Shown here: piece after piece, positions 34,311 through 46,900 of the stretch
Numbering within the stretch: position 1 is the first letter of the stretch
How the letters are laid out: each line of letters begins with the position of its first letter
Assembly: GCA_036250225.1 (NCBI GenBank)
Contig: JAPZLL010000040.1
Location: forward strand, 186,001 to 250,000
DNA: 64,000 nucleotides
Direction of reading: 5' to 3'
Origin: Cercophora sp. LCS_1
Taxonomy: Eukaryota; Ascomycota; Sordariomycetes; Sordariales; Lasiosphaeriaceae
Program-made: the position numbers and the translations under genes
The notes under the pieces: model-generated
Told to the model about the DNA's origin: nothing
Databases searched by the model: none
Seen by the model: only the letters and a program-made list of their open reading frames with translations

Positions 34311-35722
34311 ATGGAGTTTCTTGTCCCGTACTCTGCACGAAACCACTCCCGCGATTGGCACGATTACCCGGCATGCGCACAAGCCTGTCTTTTGAGCGAA
34401 ACGACGGGCTACTGGTGGACGACATGCGACAGACCAAATGGAGCCTGCTGTCCTGGCGCCGGCACAAAAGGTCTCGGACATTTGGACGTTTGGGACTGCG
34501 TCACGCAAAATTGCAACGATTCTTCACAGGAGATTGCCGAACTTTTCATGCGGGAATGTGCGGCGAAGGGGTTTCCGTTTTCCGAGGACTTTAACTCGAC
34601 GGTCTTTCCAGAGCAGTACATCTTCAAGGACTTTGGTTTGTGTCTCCCACGGTTGAAATCTGAAACAAGAAACTGACGATCCGATCAGCAACCCAGGTAC
34701 CCGGTGCGAGCATCTCCGGCTTCTACGGATGGGGAGCCATGCTGGCATGGAGCATCGCCTTGGTCGCAGCGACGTTGGCTGGAGCGAAACCGACACCGAG
34801 AAAGCACAGCAAACCGGGCTGGATTCGCCGCGGAATCGCATTCCCACGACGCCATGCGGAATTGATTGCCGCCGTGGCATACCCCTGTGTTGCGGCCGGC
34901 GACATCAGACGACGGCTGTCTAGGGTCACCTTTCACCAGGTGTTTACCTATGTCGATCCCTCGTTCGTTGCGGCTTCGGATGGGACGGATGTCGCGGCTG
35001 ATGTCCTCACCATTCGGGCCGCCATCGTCGTCATCAACCACTTTGCGATTTCGCAGTTTTTCATGTCTGTCATCCCGTGGCTGATCGGCAGTCTCTACCC
35101 GCCGCCAACAGGTCTCCGCCGATCAAAGCTCGTCCACACAGTGGTGATTCAGGCCGGGTTGATGTGGTGCATCTTGGCTGTGAAACCACTATTTTGCTGG
35201 AGCCCCGATTCCGCCGCCAATGTTTGGCTTGGGGGCTGTGCCAAGACCAATGCAGTCATCAGCGACTTCATCGCCAGCATTGTCATGGTGGCACCAGGAG
35301 TGTCGTGCGGATCGCAGGAATCTTGGTTGGAGTGGTCTAAACGGGCTCTCGCTGTTGTCGGATTGGTAATCGGGATTCCGCTTGTGCTGTCGTTTGTTGT
35401 GGCTCAAGCAAGGAACGGACGGGCGGGATCGTTTCTCACTCCAGTCCTCCTATGGATGACCATAGTTAGCATCTTGTGGCTGTTCGTCTTGTCCATATTG
35501 CTGGTTGGCAACTCAGTCATTGGATTTTTGTTTGTTGTGCCTTGGTACTTCTGGCCTGAAGGAAGGCAGTGCACGTTTGGGCCCTCGGCCATGATTGGAT
35601 TTGACGAGTTGGATCAAATTTTTAGCCTTGTTGTTGGGGCTTCGCTTGGGTTGATTAGCATCGGGGATTCTGTTACCGAGCTTTGGGGGCTTGCGAAAGG
35701 GGTAAACGCAGAAGTCCAATAG
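34311..35722 (+). CDS. Polytopic membrane protein with extracellular Cys-rich N-terminus
   Basis: The 452-aa protein has exons 34311-34635 and 34689-35722 and a 53-nt phase-1 intron. The first 110 residues are Cys-rich (CAQAC, TTC, GACC, DC, NC, EC) with no clear signal peptide, and probably face outside. Seven or eight hydrophobic segments follow, from GWGAMLAWSIALVAATLAGA to IFSLVVGASLGLISIG. The layout is common among lineage-specific fungal membrane proteins of unknown function and resembles no transporter family I know. The open frame upstream of the ATG is not preceded by another ATG. Confidence 0.72.
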
Positions 35723-35790
35723 ATCCGCATAAAGGCTGCCATTTTGTTTCTCGGGTCTTCTCAACCTTCGTCACACATAGCCCGTTCCCC

Positions 35791-36586
35791 TCAGAACGGG
35801 ATATCAGTCCCCGGCAATCCCCAAGCCGCATTCTCATCCCCAAACGTGCGAACCAGTCTCCACAAGGCCATATCCAACCTTTTTGCCTTTTTCCCAACCT
35901 CCTTGATCTCCGCTGACTCGCCCAGCAGTTCCGTGATTTTCGTTTTGCCGTCAGCGTAGGACCGCTCCTCAAACTCATGCAGCGTCAACCACCTCGGCTG
36001 GCCCCTCGTATCAAACCGGCTCGTCCGCCTCCACCCGTCAATCTTGGCGATCTCGTAAATGTACGTCTCGCGGTACCAAAGATGGAACTCGTCAGTCGTC
36101 ATGTTCGCAGGCTCAATCGACTCGGTGACAAGAAGCGGACCGCGCTCTGGTTTTGTCAGTCAACATCCACCTGGTAACCCAAAAAAAAAGAAACAGGGGG
36201 TGGGGGGAAGACATACTATCTCCTGCGCTCCCAGCCCTATACGTCTCAAGATGCGGCCCCGAGCTGATTTGGATATTGATAAACTTGGACACCGGCCCAC
36301 CGCCTGGAAGCGAGGGGTGATTGAGCGTCACGGCCCTAAACTCAGGTGCATTCATGGCGGCGATATCGGGATACTTGTACGCCACCAGGAACGGCCAGGG
36401 CTGGGCCTCGTCCACGGCCTGGTATCGCCATGCAGTCGTGATGGCGCCTTCCTTGGCGCCCATCCAGTCGGGGATGTGGACGTCTTCGTACCATTTGACG
36501 TAGGCGGGATAAGGGAGGATGTCCTTGGAGGCGGGTAGCACGCCCGAGTTGGCGAGGAAGATACCGGGTGTTGCGGCTAGTGCCAT
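35791..36586 (-). CDS. EthD-like dimeric alpha/beta-barrel protein
   Basis: The 241-aa protein has exons 36586-36217 and 36146-35791 with a 70-nt intron. Both halves carry the EthD-type pattern (YVKWYEDVHIPDWM...AWRYQAV and DEFHLWYRETYIYEIAKIDGWRRTSRF), so the protein looks like two fused EthD-like units of one ferredoxin-like barrel. Proteins of this kind act in oxidative degradation or secondary metabolism, or are stress-linked. A good TATAAAAG box on the minus strand at 36669-36676 lies about 85 nt upstream of the ATG. The substrate is unknown. Confidence 0.75.
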
Positions 36587-37112
36587 TGTGTTTAGTAGTT
36601 TTTTTTTCAGGATGACAGCTCCCAAGATTCGTGAGGGGAATCTGAAGAGAAGATGAGATGCGGCATCTTCTTTTATATGATCTTGGTGGTGCCCAGATTT
36701 CACTCCGAAATAGCCGACAGCCTCAATCCCGTGTGGTTCGGGAGATGGGCATTTTGCCATGATGGCGCTTAGGCTGCGAAATGACATCTTTTATCCAGCC
36801 GCTTTTGATAAGTTGGTACCGGGTTCGAGTTCCACAACGTTAGTTGGGTCTTTGGAAGGGCCATTAGTAACCGGGGAAGGGGTTTGCCTCTGGCAAGCTG
36901 AGGAGTTACCGCAAGTTGAGAGCAAATGCCATAGGTGAAAGTAGAACATAATGACAACGAACTCGGTCACAAGGCACACGATCAGACAGCCACACAAGTT
37001 AACAAATGATTATTGCATTTCTACCATGACATGTCCCATTGATCCTTCCCAGACGCCACAACATGCAATGCCATTTTCCCGCAAAATGAAAGCCCAACCC
37101 CAAACCATGAAA
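36587..37112. other. Intergenic region
   Basis: Promoter of the EthD-like gene (TATAAAAG at 36669-36676) and 3' flank of the M13 gene. Nothing else is seen. Confidence 0.5.
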
Positions 37113-39229
37113 TCAGTATATCTCGCACGTCGGCTCCTTGACCTTGCACTTGAAGGCCTCCCTGAACGCCCGCGAGTTGGCCGTGGCACCCGCAATTCTG
37201 GCACCATCGTACGAGTGCACGCCCTTCTCCCACTTCCAGTCGTTGAACTCCTCGCGGTAGCTGTGGCACCACTGGTTTGCGAAGAAGACAAAGAACAGCT
37301 GCTCGTGAGTCAGGAACTCGAGGCCGGGCAGATCCTGCACCTTGGCCTTGCCACTCTTGACCAGTGTCTGCCAGGCGGCATACGTGTGCTTCAGCCCGGC
37401 CGCATCGGCGATATTTTCGCCCAGGGTTGCCATGCCATCGATGGCCTCCTCGCCACCAGGAACTGGATACGTCATCGCGCTGTACTGATCGACAAGACAC
37501 TGTGCTCGATTCGACCATTCGTCCATCGTCTTGTTGTCCCACCAAATGCCCCTCAGCCCGGTTTCGTCGTGGAGCACGCCGTTGTTATCGAAGGCGTGGA
37601 AGATCTCGTGGCCAACCACGGCTCCGTAACCGCCGAAAGTGGCGTATGAAGGGAGATCGTGGTGATACGTGGGCAGCTGCGGCATCGAGGCGTACAGGTT
37701 GATGCTGTTGATGCCGCGGTGGTACTCTGCGTTGACCTTGGCGGTAGCAAAGGGCTGCAGGCCTCGGTCTGTGGGCTTGCCGAGGGCGCCGAAGCGCTCG
37801 TCGTTCTTGTGGCGGAGCACGTGCAGGTAGTTGGAAAAGTAGCTGTCGGTCACGTTGATTGTTTGGTAGTACTCTGCCAGCGACTGCGGCAGGCGAATGT
37901 CCGGGTTGGCTGTGCGGTAGCCGACGTTGAGCGCCATGTTGGCCGCCTTTTGCTTGGTCCTGTTGCGCGCCTCGGGTGACATCCACTCAAGCTTCTCAAA
38001 CGTCTTCATGGCCTCGCTCTGCACACCCTTGGCCATACCCAAGATCTGCTCTCGGGCAGCCTCGGGGAATCTGGCCGCCACAAAGAAGCGGAGGGCAATG
38101 TTCCTCACCAGCGCGTCGGCGTGGTCGACGCAGTGGATCCAACGCTCTTCGTCTGCGTCCACCGAGACGGCGTCACCGAGGCTCTTGACAGCAAGCAGGA
38201 TCAGCCAGCCCTGCACGACGCTCTTAGGCGTGTTGCTGATGAGCTTGTTGTAGGCTGCCCAGTACTTGTCTGACTCGGTGATGACGTTGTCGCCCTTGTA
38301 GGCGGGCCCCGCGAGGCTCGAAAAGATGCGCTTTGGGTCAAAGACGGTGATGAACTTGCCAAGGTTGTCGAGAGTGTGGAACGACACCATTTCCTCCGTC
38401 ACGTCGTCCTCATCCACAGGAGGGCCGGCAAGCGTCGAGATGGCCACCTCAAAGTCGACAACGCCTTTGGCAAGGCTTTCTGCGACCGAGTCGGACAGGT
38501 CCAAGTAGTACGTGAACGCCGTCTTGGTTTTCTGTACGTACGCCTGCAGTCCGGCTGTGTCTGTAAGCGCCGTGGCGTTGACCTGGATCGGGACCGGGCC
38601 CTGGACCTGAAGAAGGGTCTCCTTCTATAGACGCGTTAGCTCCTCTTCGCTCATGTCCGAATGTAGATGCCACCGCGACGCACCGGATCTTTGAGGATGT
38701 TGGCGCCCACTTCATACTGCAGGAGCGGATAAAGGCCAAGATCGGCAAGGTAGTAGATGGCTTCGGTGAGACCCTCATAGTCGGACTTGCCGACCGTGGT
38801 CTTGGTGTCGCTAGGGACCACAGGCCAAAGGCTGGTTAGCTCGCTCACTAACCCCTTGAGGGGGGCCCGGTCCGTTTCGAGGATGGCCTCGGTGTCCAGG
38901 CACGTATCGTATGCTCTCCGGAGCATGTCAAAGTTGGCTTCGTCGATCGAGTTGATGGGGAAGGTGCTCTTCCAAGGAACCGACTGGTAATGGACCGCCT
39001 CTTCGTACGGCAGCTCCAGGATCTCTCTCAGCACCCGACGGTTTTGATCCATGATGACGAGAGCGATCCCTTTGTCCTCAAAGTTCTGTTCCTGGTACCG
39101 GTAGCACACCATCTTCTCGAAATCGGTGCATGGGTCCATCTTGTCCCACTGCGGCGCCATCTGCCAGACCAGATGCGACGCTGCCGATATGCACGCCGGC
39201 GTCAGGCATAGTGAGCTGTTGGCAGCCAT
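37113..39229 (-). CDS. M13 (neprilysin-like) zinc metallopeptidase
   Basis: The 685-aa protein has exons 39229-38684 and 38624-37113 and a 59-nt phase-0 intron. The zinc site is complete: His521, Glu522 and His525 in VVGHEIFHAFD, and Glu585 in LGENIADAAGL. The M13 hallmarks LCLTPACISAASH and MDPCTDFEKMVC are near the N-terminus, and the usual C-terminal Cys pair (FKCKVKEPTCEIY) ends the protein. Length is normal for the family. These enzymes cleave short peptides outside cells. Here the first good ATG (MAANSSLC) gives no signal peptide. An in-frame ATG at 39379 adds 50 basic residues, also not a clear signal. Secretion is therefore uncertain. Confidence 0.9.
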
Positions 39230-40961
39230 GGTTGCGATGCCGAAAGAAGACGGACAGAGTGATGGAGGAGCCAGATGCGCAAGAGGTTGTGACATCTGCC
39301 GCACCACCCATATATCAGAGCGTTGGAAACCCCGACGGCGTCGCCAAGAGCCAGCGATTCCAATCCTTCCCAGCGACATGCGGGAGGAGGCTGCGCCCTG
39401 GTCTTCTTGGCAATAGGCACCAAGTCAGACCCCTATGCATCTGCAGGTCAACCGTGAGTGGCCTGCGAGCTCCGGCCCAACGCCCATGTTGCGCCTGAGC
39501 ATGCCATGGTGCCACTTTCTGAGTGCCACATCTTGGAATTGCGATGCAAGTAATTTTCTTGTCGCATGTGCTCCGTCGAGACCAACTTCTTGAGAGTTCA
39601 TCGTGACGCCGTCAGCGATTTTGCTCGTGGTTGGATGCGCAATGCAGGAGATGCCGTCCTATTTCTGCCATGCTGGGACGTCTTGGCCTGTTTTGGGTGC
39701 TCAGTTTGGTCTAGCGCATCTTACAGGGCAGAACTCAGCCCCGGTTGCAAGATTGCAGCGCCGGGACCACTGTTGCAACGCCGGTAAGCTGAGCGAAGAC
39801 AGCAGCAGCGGCGCCAATGAGGGCGGCCGGAGCTCTACCAGCCCTGCCGCCCGAAGCGTTGTCAGCGAGGAACGTCTTGGCAAGCACAGACGCGGCCGCG
39901 ACGCGGTTCGTCCCACTGTTGACGGGGCTGGGGAAGCTTGTCGTCCGATCACGCCGGCTGGTCGTCCACTGCGGCATGCTCTTCGAGGTGGCCTCCGGTC
40001 TGTGGCTGGACTGACGACAAAAAACGGGCTCAGCAAATGGCCAAGAGCAGTGCCCATCGCTCACCCACCGAACCTGGCTCCAAGTTGCTGCCATTGCTGT
40101 CGCCAGACTTCGTCGGTGCGGAGCCGACCTATGTTGTCAGCATCGTGACGGTGCCGAACCATGTTCCGGAAGCATCCTTCGTGCAGAGAAACTGTCGACG
40201 TGGCTGCGTGCTGCACCTTTGTCAGCGTCGACTGTTGTGGTTGGAGTTCAAGGTAGATAGATGGTGGTGGGGAAAGCCGAATCCCGTTGAGCTGCGCGCC
40301 ACGAAATCCAGACCCGACACTGAGGCACCGTCACACCGACGAAAGGTGAGGGGAGCTGCGGATTGGTAGGTTCGACCTTTGAGAGCGAAATCGTAGAGAA
40401 ACACCATCCCGCGAGCCCAGCTTGTTGTCTCACTTGAGACAGGCCATTTTCGCGAGACTTCAACGTCGAAAGATGCAGCTGTTTCGAGGACCAGTCTAGC
40501 ACACCGTAGTCTCTTACCAAGCCCGCTCGGGAGAAGAATGCCAAGCGGCAGCATCGCGCCAAACCCTTTTAGGTCTGCGGCCATTGCATCCCGCGACGGA
40601 AAGGATCAAGGATTCGCCGCGACTCGCTGGACAGAATAATTGGGACTGGTAGAAAATATCACACGGTCACCCCATATTATTCTGTCCTTGCAAACCTCCA
40701 ATCATCGCAGGTCGTTGTGTGGTGGTCGGATTTGCTGCCTTCAGGCTGAGGATGAGGGGCTCAGCCAGAACTACGACTCGCTCTTTGCCAGCGCCATCGA
40801 TTCTTGACCCTAGTGATCTAAAATCAGCTGAAATCATCATCAGAGCTCACACGTGTGCTACTTGCCGGCCAAACCGGCGTGCTGAGTGAGACCCTGTGAA
40901 GCTGAGACCTAGCCCAAAGCCTCATCACGCACAATCAAGCAACCGCCGAAAATCGAGCCTC
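39230..40961. other. Intergenic region between divergent M13 and HET-ankyrin genes
   Basis: Open frames of 100-180 codons occur but are mutually antisense, GC-biased and without family resemblance. A weak TATATGG lies near 39308 on the minus strand. No gene is supported. Confidence 0.5.
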
Positions 40962-43103
40962 ATGTCACGTCCAACATATCAGTATCAACCAATCGACCTC
41001 GGCACTGACGCCATTCGGCTCGTCTCCCTCAGGAAGGGCTGCTTCGAGGATCCAGTCGAGTGCCATCTCTTCCAGACATGGCTGCACCAGATCGATGGCG
41101 TGCCGTACGACGCGCTGAGTTACCACTGGGGTGGCACAGACAAGGCAGCAGAGCTCATCCTCGATGAATGCACGATTCACATCACCGAGAACTTGTACAC
41201 CGCCCTCCAGCATCTGCGCTATGAAGACAGAGATCGTATCCTCTGGATTGACGCCATATCTATTGACCAAGAGAACAAAAAGGAACAGGGGCACCAGGTG
41301 GGACAGATGAAGAGTGTGTATACCAACGCCGAGCAGGTTGTCATCTGGCTGGGGTCGAGCACAAATGACATTGACCTGCTCATGGACATCATGCATCGCA
41401 TGCATGAAGACGCCGTCGCGACACCAGCCTTTAGCTAGCACCTATCAAAGGACGCCTAGGGTGCCGTCTGGCCTATTGTGGTCCGTCAACTGCAAGATGT
41501 CGACTTTGAGATGCGCACACGTCTGCGCGTGGGGCTGGACGACTTGCTCTCGAGGCCGTGGTTCAAGAAGGTGTGGATCATTCAGGAGGTGGCAACGGCG
41601 AGGGGTGCGAGCGTCATGTGTGGTCGGAAGTCGGTGTCGACAAAAACCTTCACCGAGGTGCCATCCATTCTCGGAGTCGTCCCGGGCGGCAACGCGCAAG
41701 CCATTCTCGACGTCATGCCTGGCCGCGCACGGAAACAGTCGTGGTGGAGCGACAAGCGCGATCTTGGAACCTTGCTCTCCAAGTTCCGTAACAGCGAAGC
41801 CACAGATCCACGCGACAATGTGTACGCTTTGCTCGGCATATCATCCGACGCCTGCGACATCGATGTTTTCCGTCCCGACTACGAGATTCCCCTGGGCCAA
41901 GTGATCCAGTACACCATTGCCTTTCTGCTCTGGGGTGAGGCGGTCAACCTGTCGATCCATAGGTTGCCTGAGTGGAAACTATCCCAGTTAGTCGCCTTGA
42001 GCTCTCGAGGCAACCTCGGCCGGACTGTCCTGGACTGGGCTTTGATACAAGGGCACGAAGCGACAAGTATTCGCATCATGTTTAGCGAGCCGGGCATGAT
42101 CGTGGGCATGCAGAATTGCCTGCTTGCCATGGCTGAGCATGGGGCGTCCAAAGCAGTTCTTGACTCCTTTGCCGCTTGCGAGCGTATCCAAGTGCAAGGA
42201 TCCGAAGTAATCCGCATTGCCGAGAGAAAGGGCCACATAGATGTAGTCCAAGCATTTCTACGTCGGGTCCACGACAAACGATACATGGTGTTGAATGAAT
42301 TTGTCGCAGCTGCGAGGAGATATAATTTGGCTGGTGCACTCAAGCCGCCGGTGACTTTCGGCCGTGTCGACCTGGACACCCTTCTTGACAACGCAATCCG
42401 CAGGCAACATTACAGGATGGCGAGCTTCCTACATTGCCACGGGGCGACCCCGAGTTCCTCGGTGACTGCGTACCATTTACGGAAGACAGTGATATGGGAT
42501 AATTATGAGATGGCCCAGTTTCTCCTTGACTGCGGCACCCACGTGGACTCCCTTTGCGATATGGGGGTTGGACTTGATATAAAAGATCTCAGTTTGGAGA
42601 CTAGACGCTACGCTGTGAACGCAAAGTCTAGGATTTTCATAGGGAGAATGACCTCGCTTGCGATGGCGGCAAACCGGGGGAGGGAAAGGTTTGTTCGTCT
42701 TTTCCTCTCGCATGGTGCGAGTGTGCATGTTCGCGATGAGAACGGTCGGACGCCCCTATCCCATGCAGCGGGCAACGCATCTCTTCCCGCCCATCGAGAC
42801 ATCGTCCAGCGACTGCTGGATGCCGGTTCGGAAGTGGACTCTCGAGATTACCAAGGGCGCACTCCTCTGTCGCGGCTGATAGGAAAGTTGAGGAATCCTG
42901 ACCCGGAGATCGATATTGACATTGCGAGACTACTTCTTCAACACGGTGCCGATCCGGATGCCAAAGATAACGGCGGTGAGACCCCACGTTCCTGGGCAGG
43001 GAAGAGAGACAAGAATTCGGTGTTTTCAAAGGCTTCATTCAAAGCACCTCAGGACACTGCAGCTGCCAACCTGATGATCAGTGGATATCGCGACGACACT
43101 TAG
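40962..43103 (+). CDS. HET-domain + ankyrin protein with two in-frame TAG codons
   Basis: ATG at 40962 opens a HET domain (YDALSYHWGG, ILWIDAISIDQENKKEQGHQV, QVVIWLGSS). The frame meets TAG at 41436 and 41457, then continues with the rest of the HET domain (LLSRPWFKKVWIIQEV, DPRDNVYALLGI) and ankyrin repeats (LSHGASVHVRDENGRTPLSHAA, LLQHGADPDAKDNGGETP) to a stop at 43103. All segments share one frame. A 45-nt phase-0 intron (41415-41459, GTCGCG...CCTAG) would remove both stops, but its donor is weak. Otherwise the gene is a recent nonsense allele. HET proteins trigger heterokaryon incompatibility and cell death. The full span is 714 codons. Confidence 0.75.
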
Positions 43104-43938
43104 TGAGACGCAATCCTCGTCGACTCCGCAAAGTTGGACACCGTCCAATGCAACGTCGTCTTGAAATGGGGGAGGCACTGATCTTCCGCGGTGGCGCATG
43201 TGACCGTGTCGTTTTCAGGGGACCGGCAAATTCTTTTGGAAGATCAACAGGGCTAATCGGCCTAGTGCTCGAAGATGTCTCGGCTATCGACCTTTTGCTA
43301 GTCCTTCAGGCGTTTGCAGCCAACCGGCGGAACCATGCGCGGGAGATCTTCACGATCGTCACTATATGCTTGTCCAATTTGCTTGGCGGTCTTTGCCAAG
43401 ACAAAGATTTATCTGTTGGGTCGCTGCCAACCCGGAAGACTCGGGCAATTGCTGATAACGGCTCTAGGCGGTCAGGTCTATCGTTGGAATGGCCGATGCT
43501 GGTCGAAACAGCGTGCATTGTGCATCGCAAGCTGGCCAGATTCCTCGAGGGCATTGTTTGGAATGGCACCTTGTTGATGTCTGAGAAGATTTTGGTTGCC
43601 GGGTCACGAATCTTCTGGCGCATTCCCTAGGCTAAAATCCTACTCGAGGGCATTCCAATTGTTCCCAAAATACCTGCTTCAGAGTGAAACCGAGAAAGAC
43701 ATCGCTTCGGGGACCCCTGGGCCCGCCAAACTGATTACGCGGGCCGTATATCGCAATTTCGCCATGAGCGTCGGTCAAAACCAGGGACCCATTGTTGTGT
43801 TGATTGAGCCAAGCACGCCTGTTCTAATGCGGGTCGTGGCCAAGCCCGATGGAATGTGGGAATCTAGGATGAATATAACAACCAGCCGGGTCGGCCCAAG
43901 CGGTTGGTTTTGGGCAAGAGACCACAGCTGTACCAACG
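43104..43938. other. Intergenic region
   Basis: A 175-codon frame (43103-43630) overlaps the HET-gene stop and has no family resemblance. No gene is supported. Confidence 0.5.
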
Positions 43939-46900
43939 ATGATGCGCTCCAGCCACGACCCCGCGTCTTCCAGAGACGGCCTGCGGGCAGCCAAGTCCCT
44001 GTGTCTGGCAGACTTCATCGAGCCCCTCGACAAGCCAGCACTGTTGTTCCCAGACCCAACGAAGACCCCGATCACCCACAGAGACCTCTCCGAGTTTGTG
44101 AATAGCTTCTCCTTGTCGGTTCCATCGTATGTCGGCAGCTCGCAGCAGTACCAGAAGCCAGTCGTGTGCATCGCGCTCCCCAACGGACCCACCCTCGCGG
44201 CCGTGGTGTTGGCTGTTGCCAACAGGTTCATCGCTGCACCGGTAAATGCGGCCGTGGGCGCCGAGCAGTTCCAGGCGGACGTGAAACAGTCAGGTGCAAC
44301 CTGCATCGTAACCACGAAGGAGGAGGCAGAGCGTCTTGAGTTGCTTCGCTTCCCGGTGCTCGACGAGAACGAGCGGGCCATCCCGTTATTCTTCGTCCAA
44401 CACAGTGGTGGCCGCGATGGAGAGCCATGCATGCGAGTCGTCCCGAGTAGTGGGAACTGGGAAGTTTCTCCGCCAGCCCTAGCACCACCAAATGCACCCG
44501 GAGAAATCGGTATTATTCTCTTTACAAGCGGTACATCGGGGACGAAAAAGGTAGTTCCCATCACGGTGCACAACATTGTGTCTGGGGTCGAGTTCGTTGT
44601 GAGGTCTTGGGGGCTCGAGGAGGATGATGTTTGTCTGAACATGATGCCGCTTTTCCACATGTAAGCAATTGAGATCGTGGGTCGTGATTGTGTAACTTAC
44701 TCGATGGCAGTGGCGGACTCGTGCGGAACATCTTCGCGCCAATCTTCTCCCGCGGCTCGACCGTTTGCTGTCCGGCATTCGACCCGAGCTTGTTCTGGGA
44801 CGTCGTTGAGGAGCTGGGGGCGTCGTGGTATTATGCTTCGCCGTCGATGCACCAGATGATCCTCGACCAGGCCGATTGCCACGAGGAGGCGCTCGAGAAG
44901 AGCAGAATCCGATTGGTCTGCAACGCAGCGGGCGGTTTGCTGCCTGCATTGGCCGAGAGGATCCGAGACACGTTCGACTGCATCGTGTTGCCCAGTTATG
45001 GCATGACCGAGTGAGTTTGTTGCTGCGATTGCTGCGCTTCCTGCCAAATTGCTGACGCGATGAAAGGTGCATGCCGATTTCCACACCGCCAACGAATTAC
45101 CGATTGGACCGGCCAGGCACTTCAGGCATTGCTGTGGGACCGGAGCTGACAATTCTCAACTGGGAAGGAACGACGGTGGCTCCGGGGACGATTGGTAGAA
45201 TTTGCGTGCGAGGAGACCCCGTTTTCCCCGGCTACCTCACTGAGGATGGCAAGTTCGACCGGTCTCCGTTTGACGAGAATGGGTGGTTCGACACAGGCGA
45301 TCTGGGCTACATGTGTGCCGATGGCTACCTCTACATCACGGGCCGGAGCAAGGAGGTCATCAACCGAGGTGGCGAAATCATTTCCCCGTTTGAGATCGAA
45401 AACGCGATTGTTTCGGCAGCCGAGGACCCGGAGTCGCCAATCTTCGGCCGTGTCAACCAGGCTCTTGCCTTTTCCGCTCCCCATGACGTCCTGCAAGAAG
45501 TAGCCGGAATTGTCCTCGTGACACCGCCTGGGGCGCAACGAGTCGACCTGCGTCAGCTTCACCTTGCGCTCAAGGCATCTCTGCAGCAGGCCAAATGGCC
45601 CATGGTCATTGTCTACATGGACGATGTGCCCAAGCGCAACAACAAGGTTCTTCGCGTCCGACTAGGAGAGCGTCTCGCCATTCCAGAGCTCACCGATGAC
45701 ACGCCGTATCGTGAGCTCCACTGGGAGGGCGCCTGTCCCAAGCCAGACACCGAGTTGTCCGTCGACATCATCGCTAGAGTTTGTCGTGTCTCTGAGCGTG
45801 ATTCCTCCAAGGCCGTCCAGTCACTCCTGCCGTCCTGGGTTGGCAGCGCAGTTCGGAAGGACGAAGTAAAGGGAACACTTGAGGCCTTCGTCTTCCCGAC
45901 CCCTTCGGGCCGCAGGAGCAGGCTTTGGGACGATGGCGTGCAGCCGCTCATCCAGACACTAAAACGCGAACTGCCATCACGACTCCACGGGTATCTCATT
46001 CCACACAAGTTCAGCGCCCTCGAAGATGTTGTTCCTCTAGATTCGGCCGGTCGTCCTCAAAGCGAGTCACTCGATGCCGCGATCCATCGCATGCGAGAGA
46101 AAACGGCGAAGAGGTCAAGCCGTGGTGGCAGCACGGCATCTCGAGTGGCTGAGATATTTGCCGCTGTTCTTAGTTGCGAGACCGTCGACATCGAGCTGGA
46201 CGCTGATTTCTTCGCCATGGGCGGTGATTCCCTCCGGGCCGGAAAACTGGTGTCTCTTCTCCGCGCGCACTTTGGCGTCCTCGTCCCCATTCACACAATC
46301 TTCCAGGGCGGCACTGCCAACAAGCTCGCGGTTGTCATCGATCAGAAGTTGCGGGCGATGCCACAGCAGAGTGGGCAAGCAGACACCGACCAAACACCGC
46401 AGGTCGACACTTCCCGCTACCAGCAGGCGACAGCCGAACAGAAAACTTACAGTTCGACGAACCCTTTTCTTTTGATATTCCAACTGATACCAATCCTTCT
46501 CTTATACCCAATTCGCTGGGGCGCCAAATGGGCAGTCTTTCTTTTCTCTCTGGCACTTTGCAAGGCGTTCCTCACCTCTCCCTCGATCGCGACGAGGCTG
46601 TTTGTCGTCGTTGGCTGTTTGCTCTTCAGCCGTCTTGTCATTCTTATTTGCGTCCCTTTTGTCAGCATCATTTGCAAGTGGCTCATCATCGGTCGCCACA
46701 AGCCCGGTCTCTACCCCATGTGGGGTGTATATCATTCGCGGTGGTGGATTGTCCAGAAGATCTCTGCCGTCTTTGGCATGGGAATTCTCAGGTAAGACAG
46801 AGGCGCCGTCCGTGGCTCATGACCAGTTGCTGATGCCCCACAGCTTCACCAATCCCACCCGCATCCTCTACTACCGGTTGATGGGCGCCAAGATCGGTAA

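Noticed and set aside
43103..43630. 175-codon frame after the HET-ankyrin stop
   Set aside because: Overlaps the stop region, no resemblance to any family and no promoter or splice signals.
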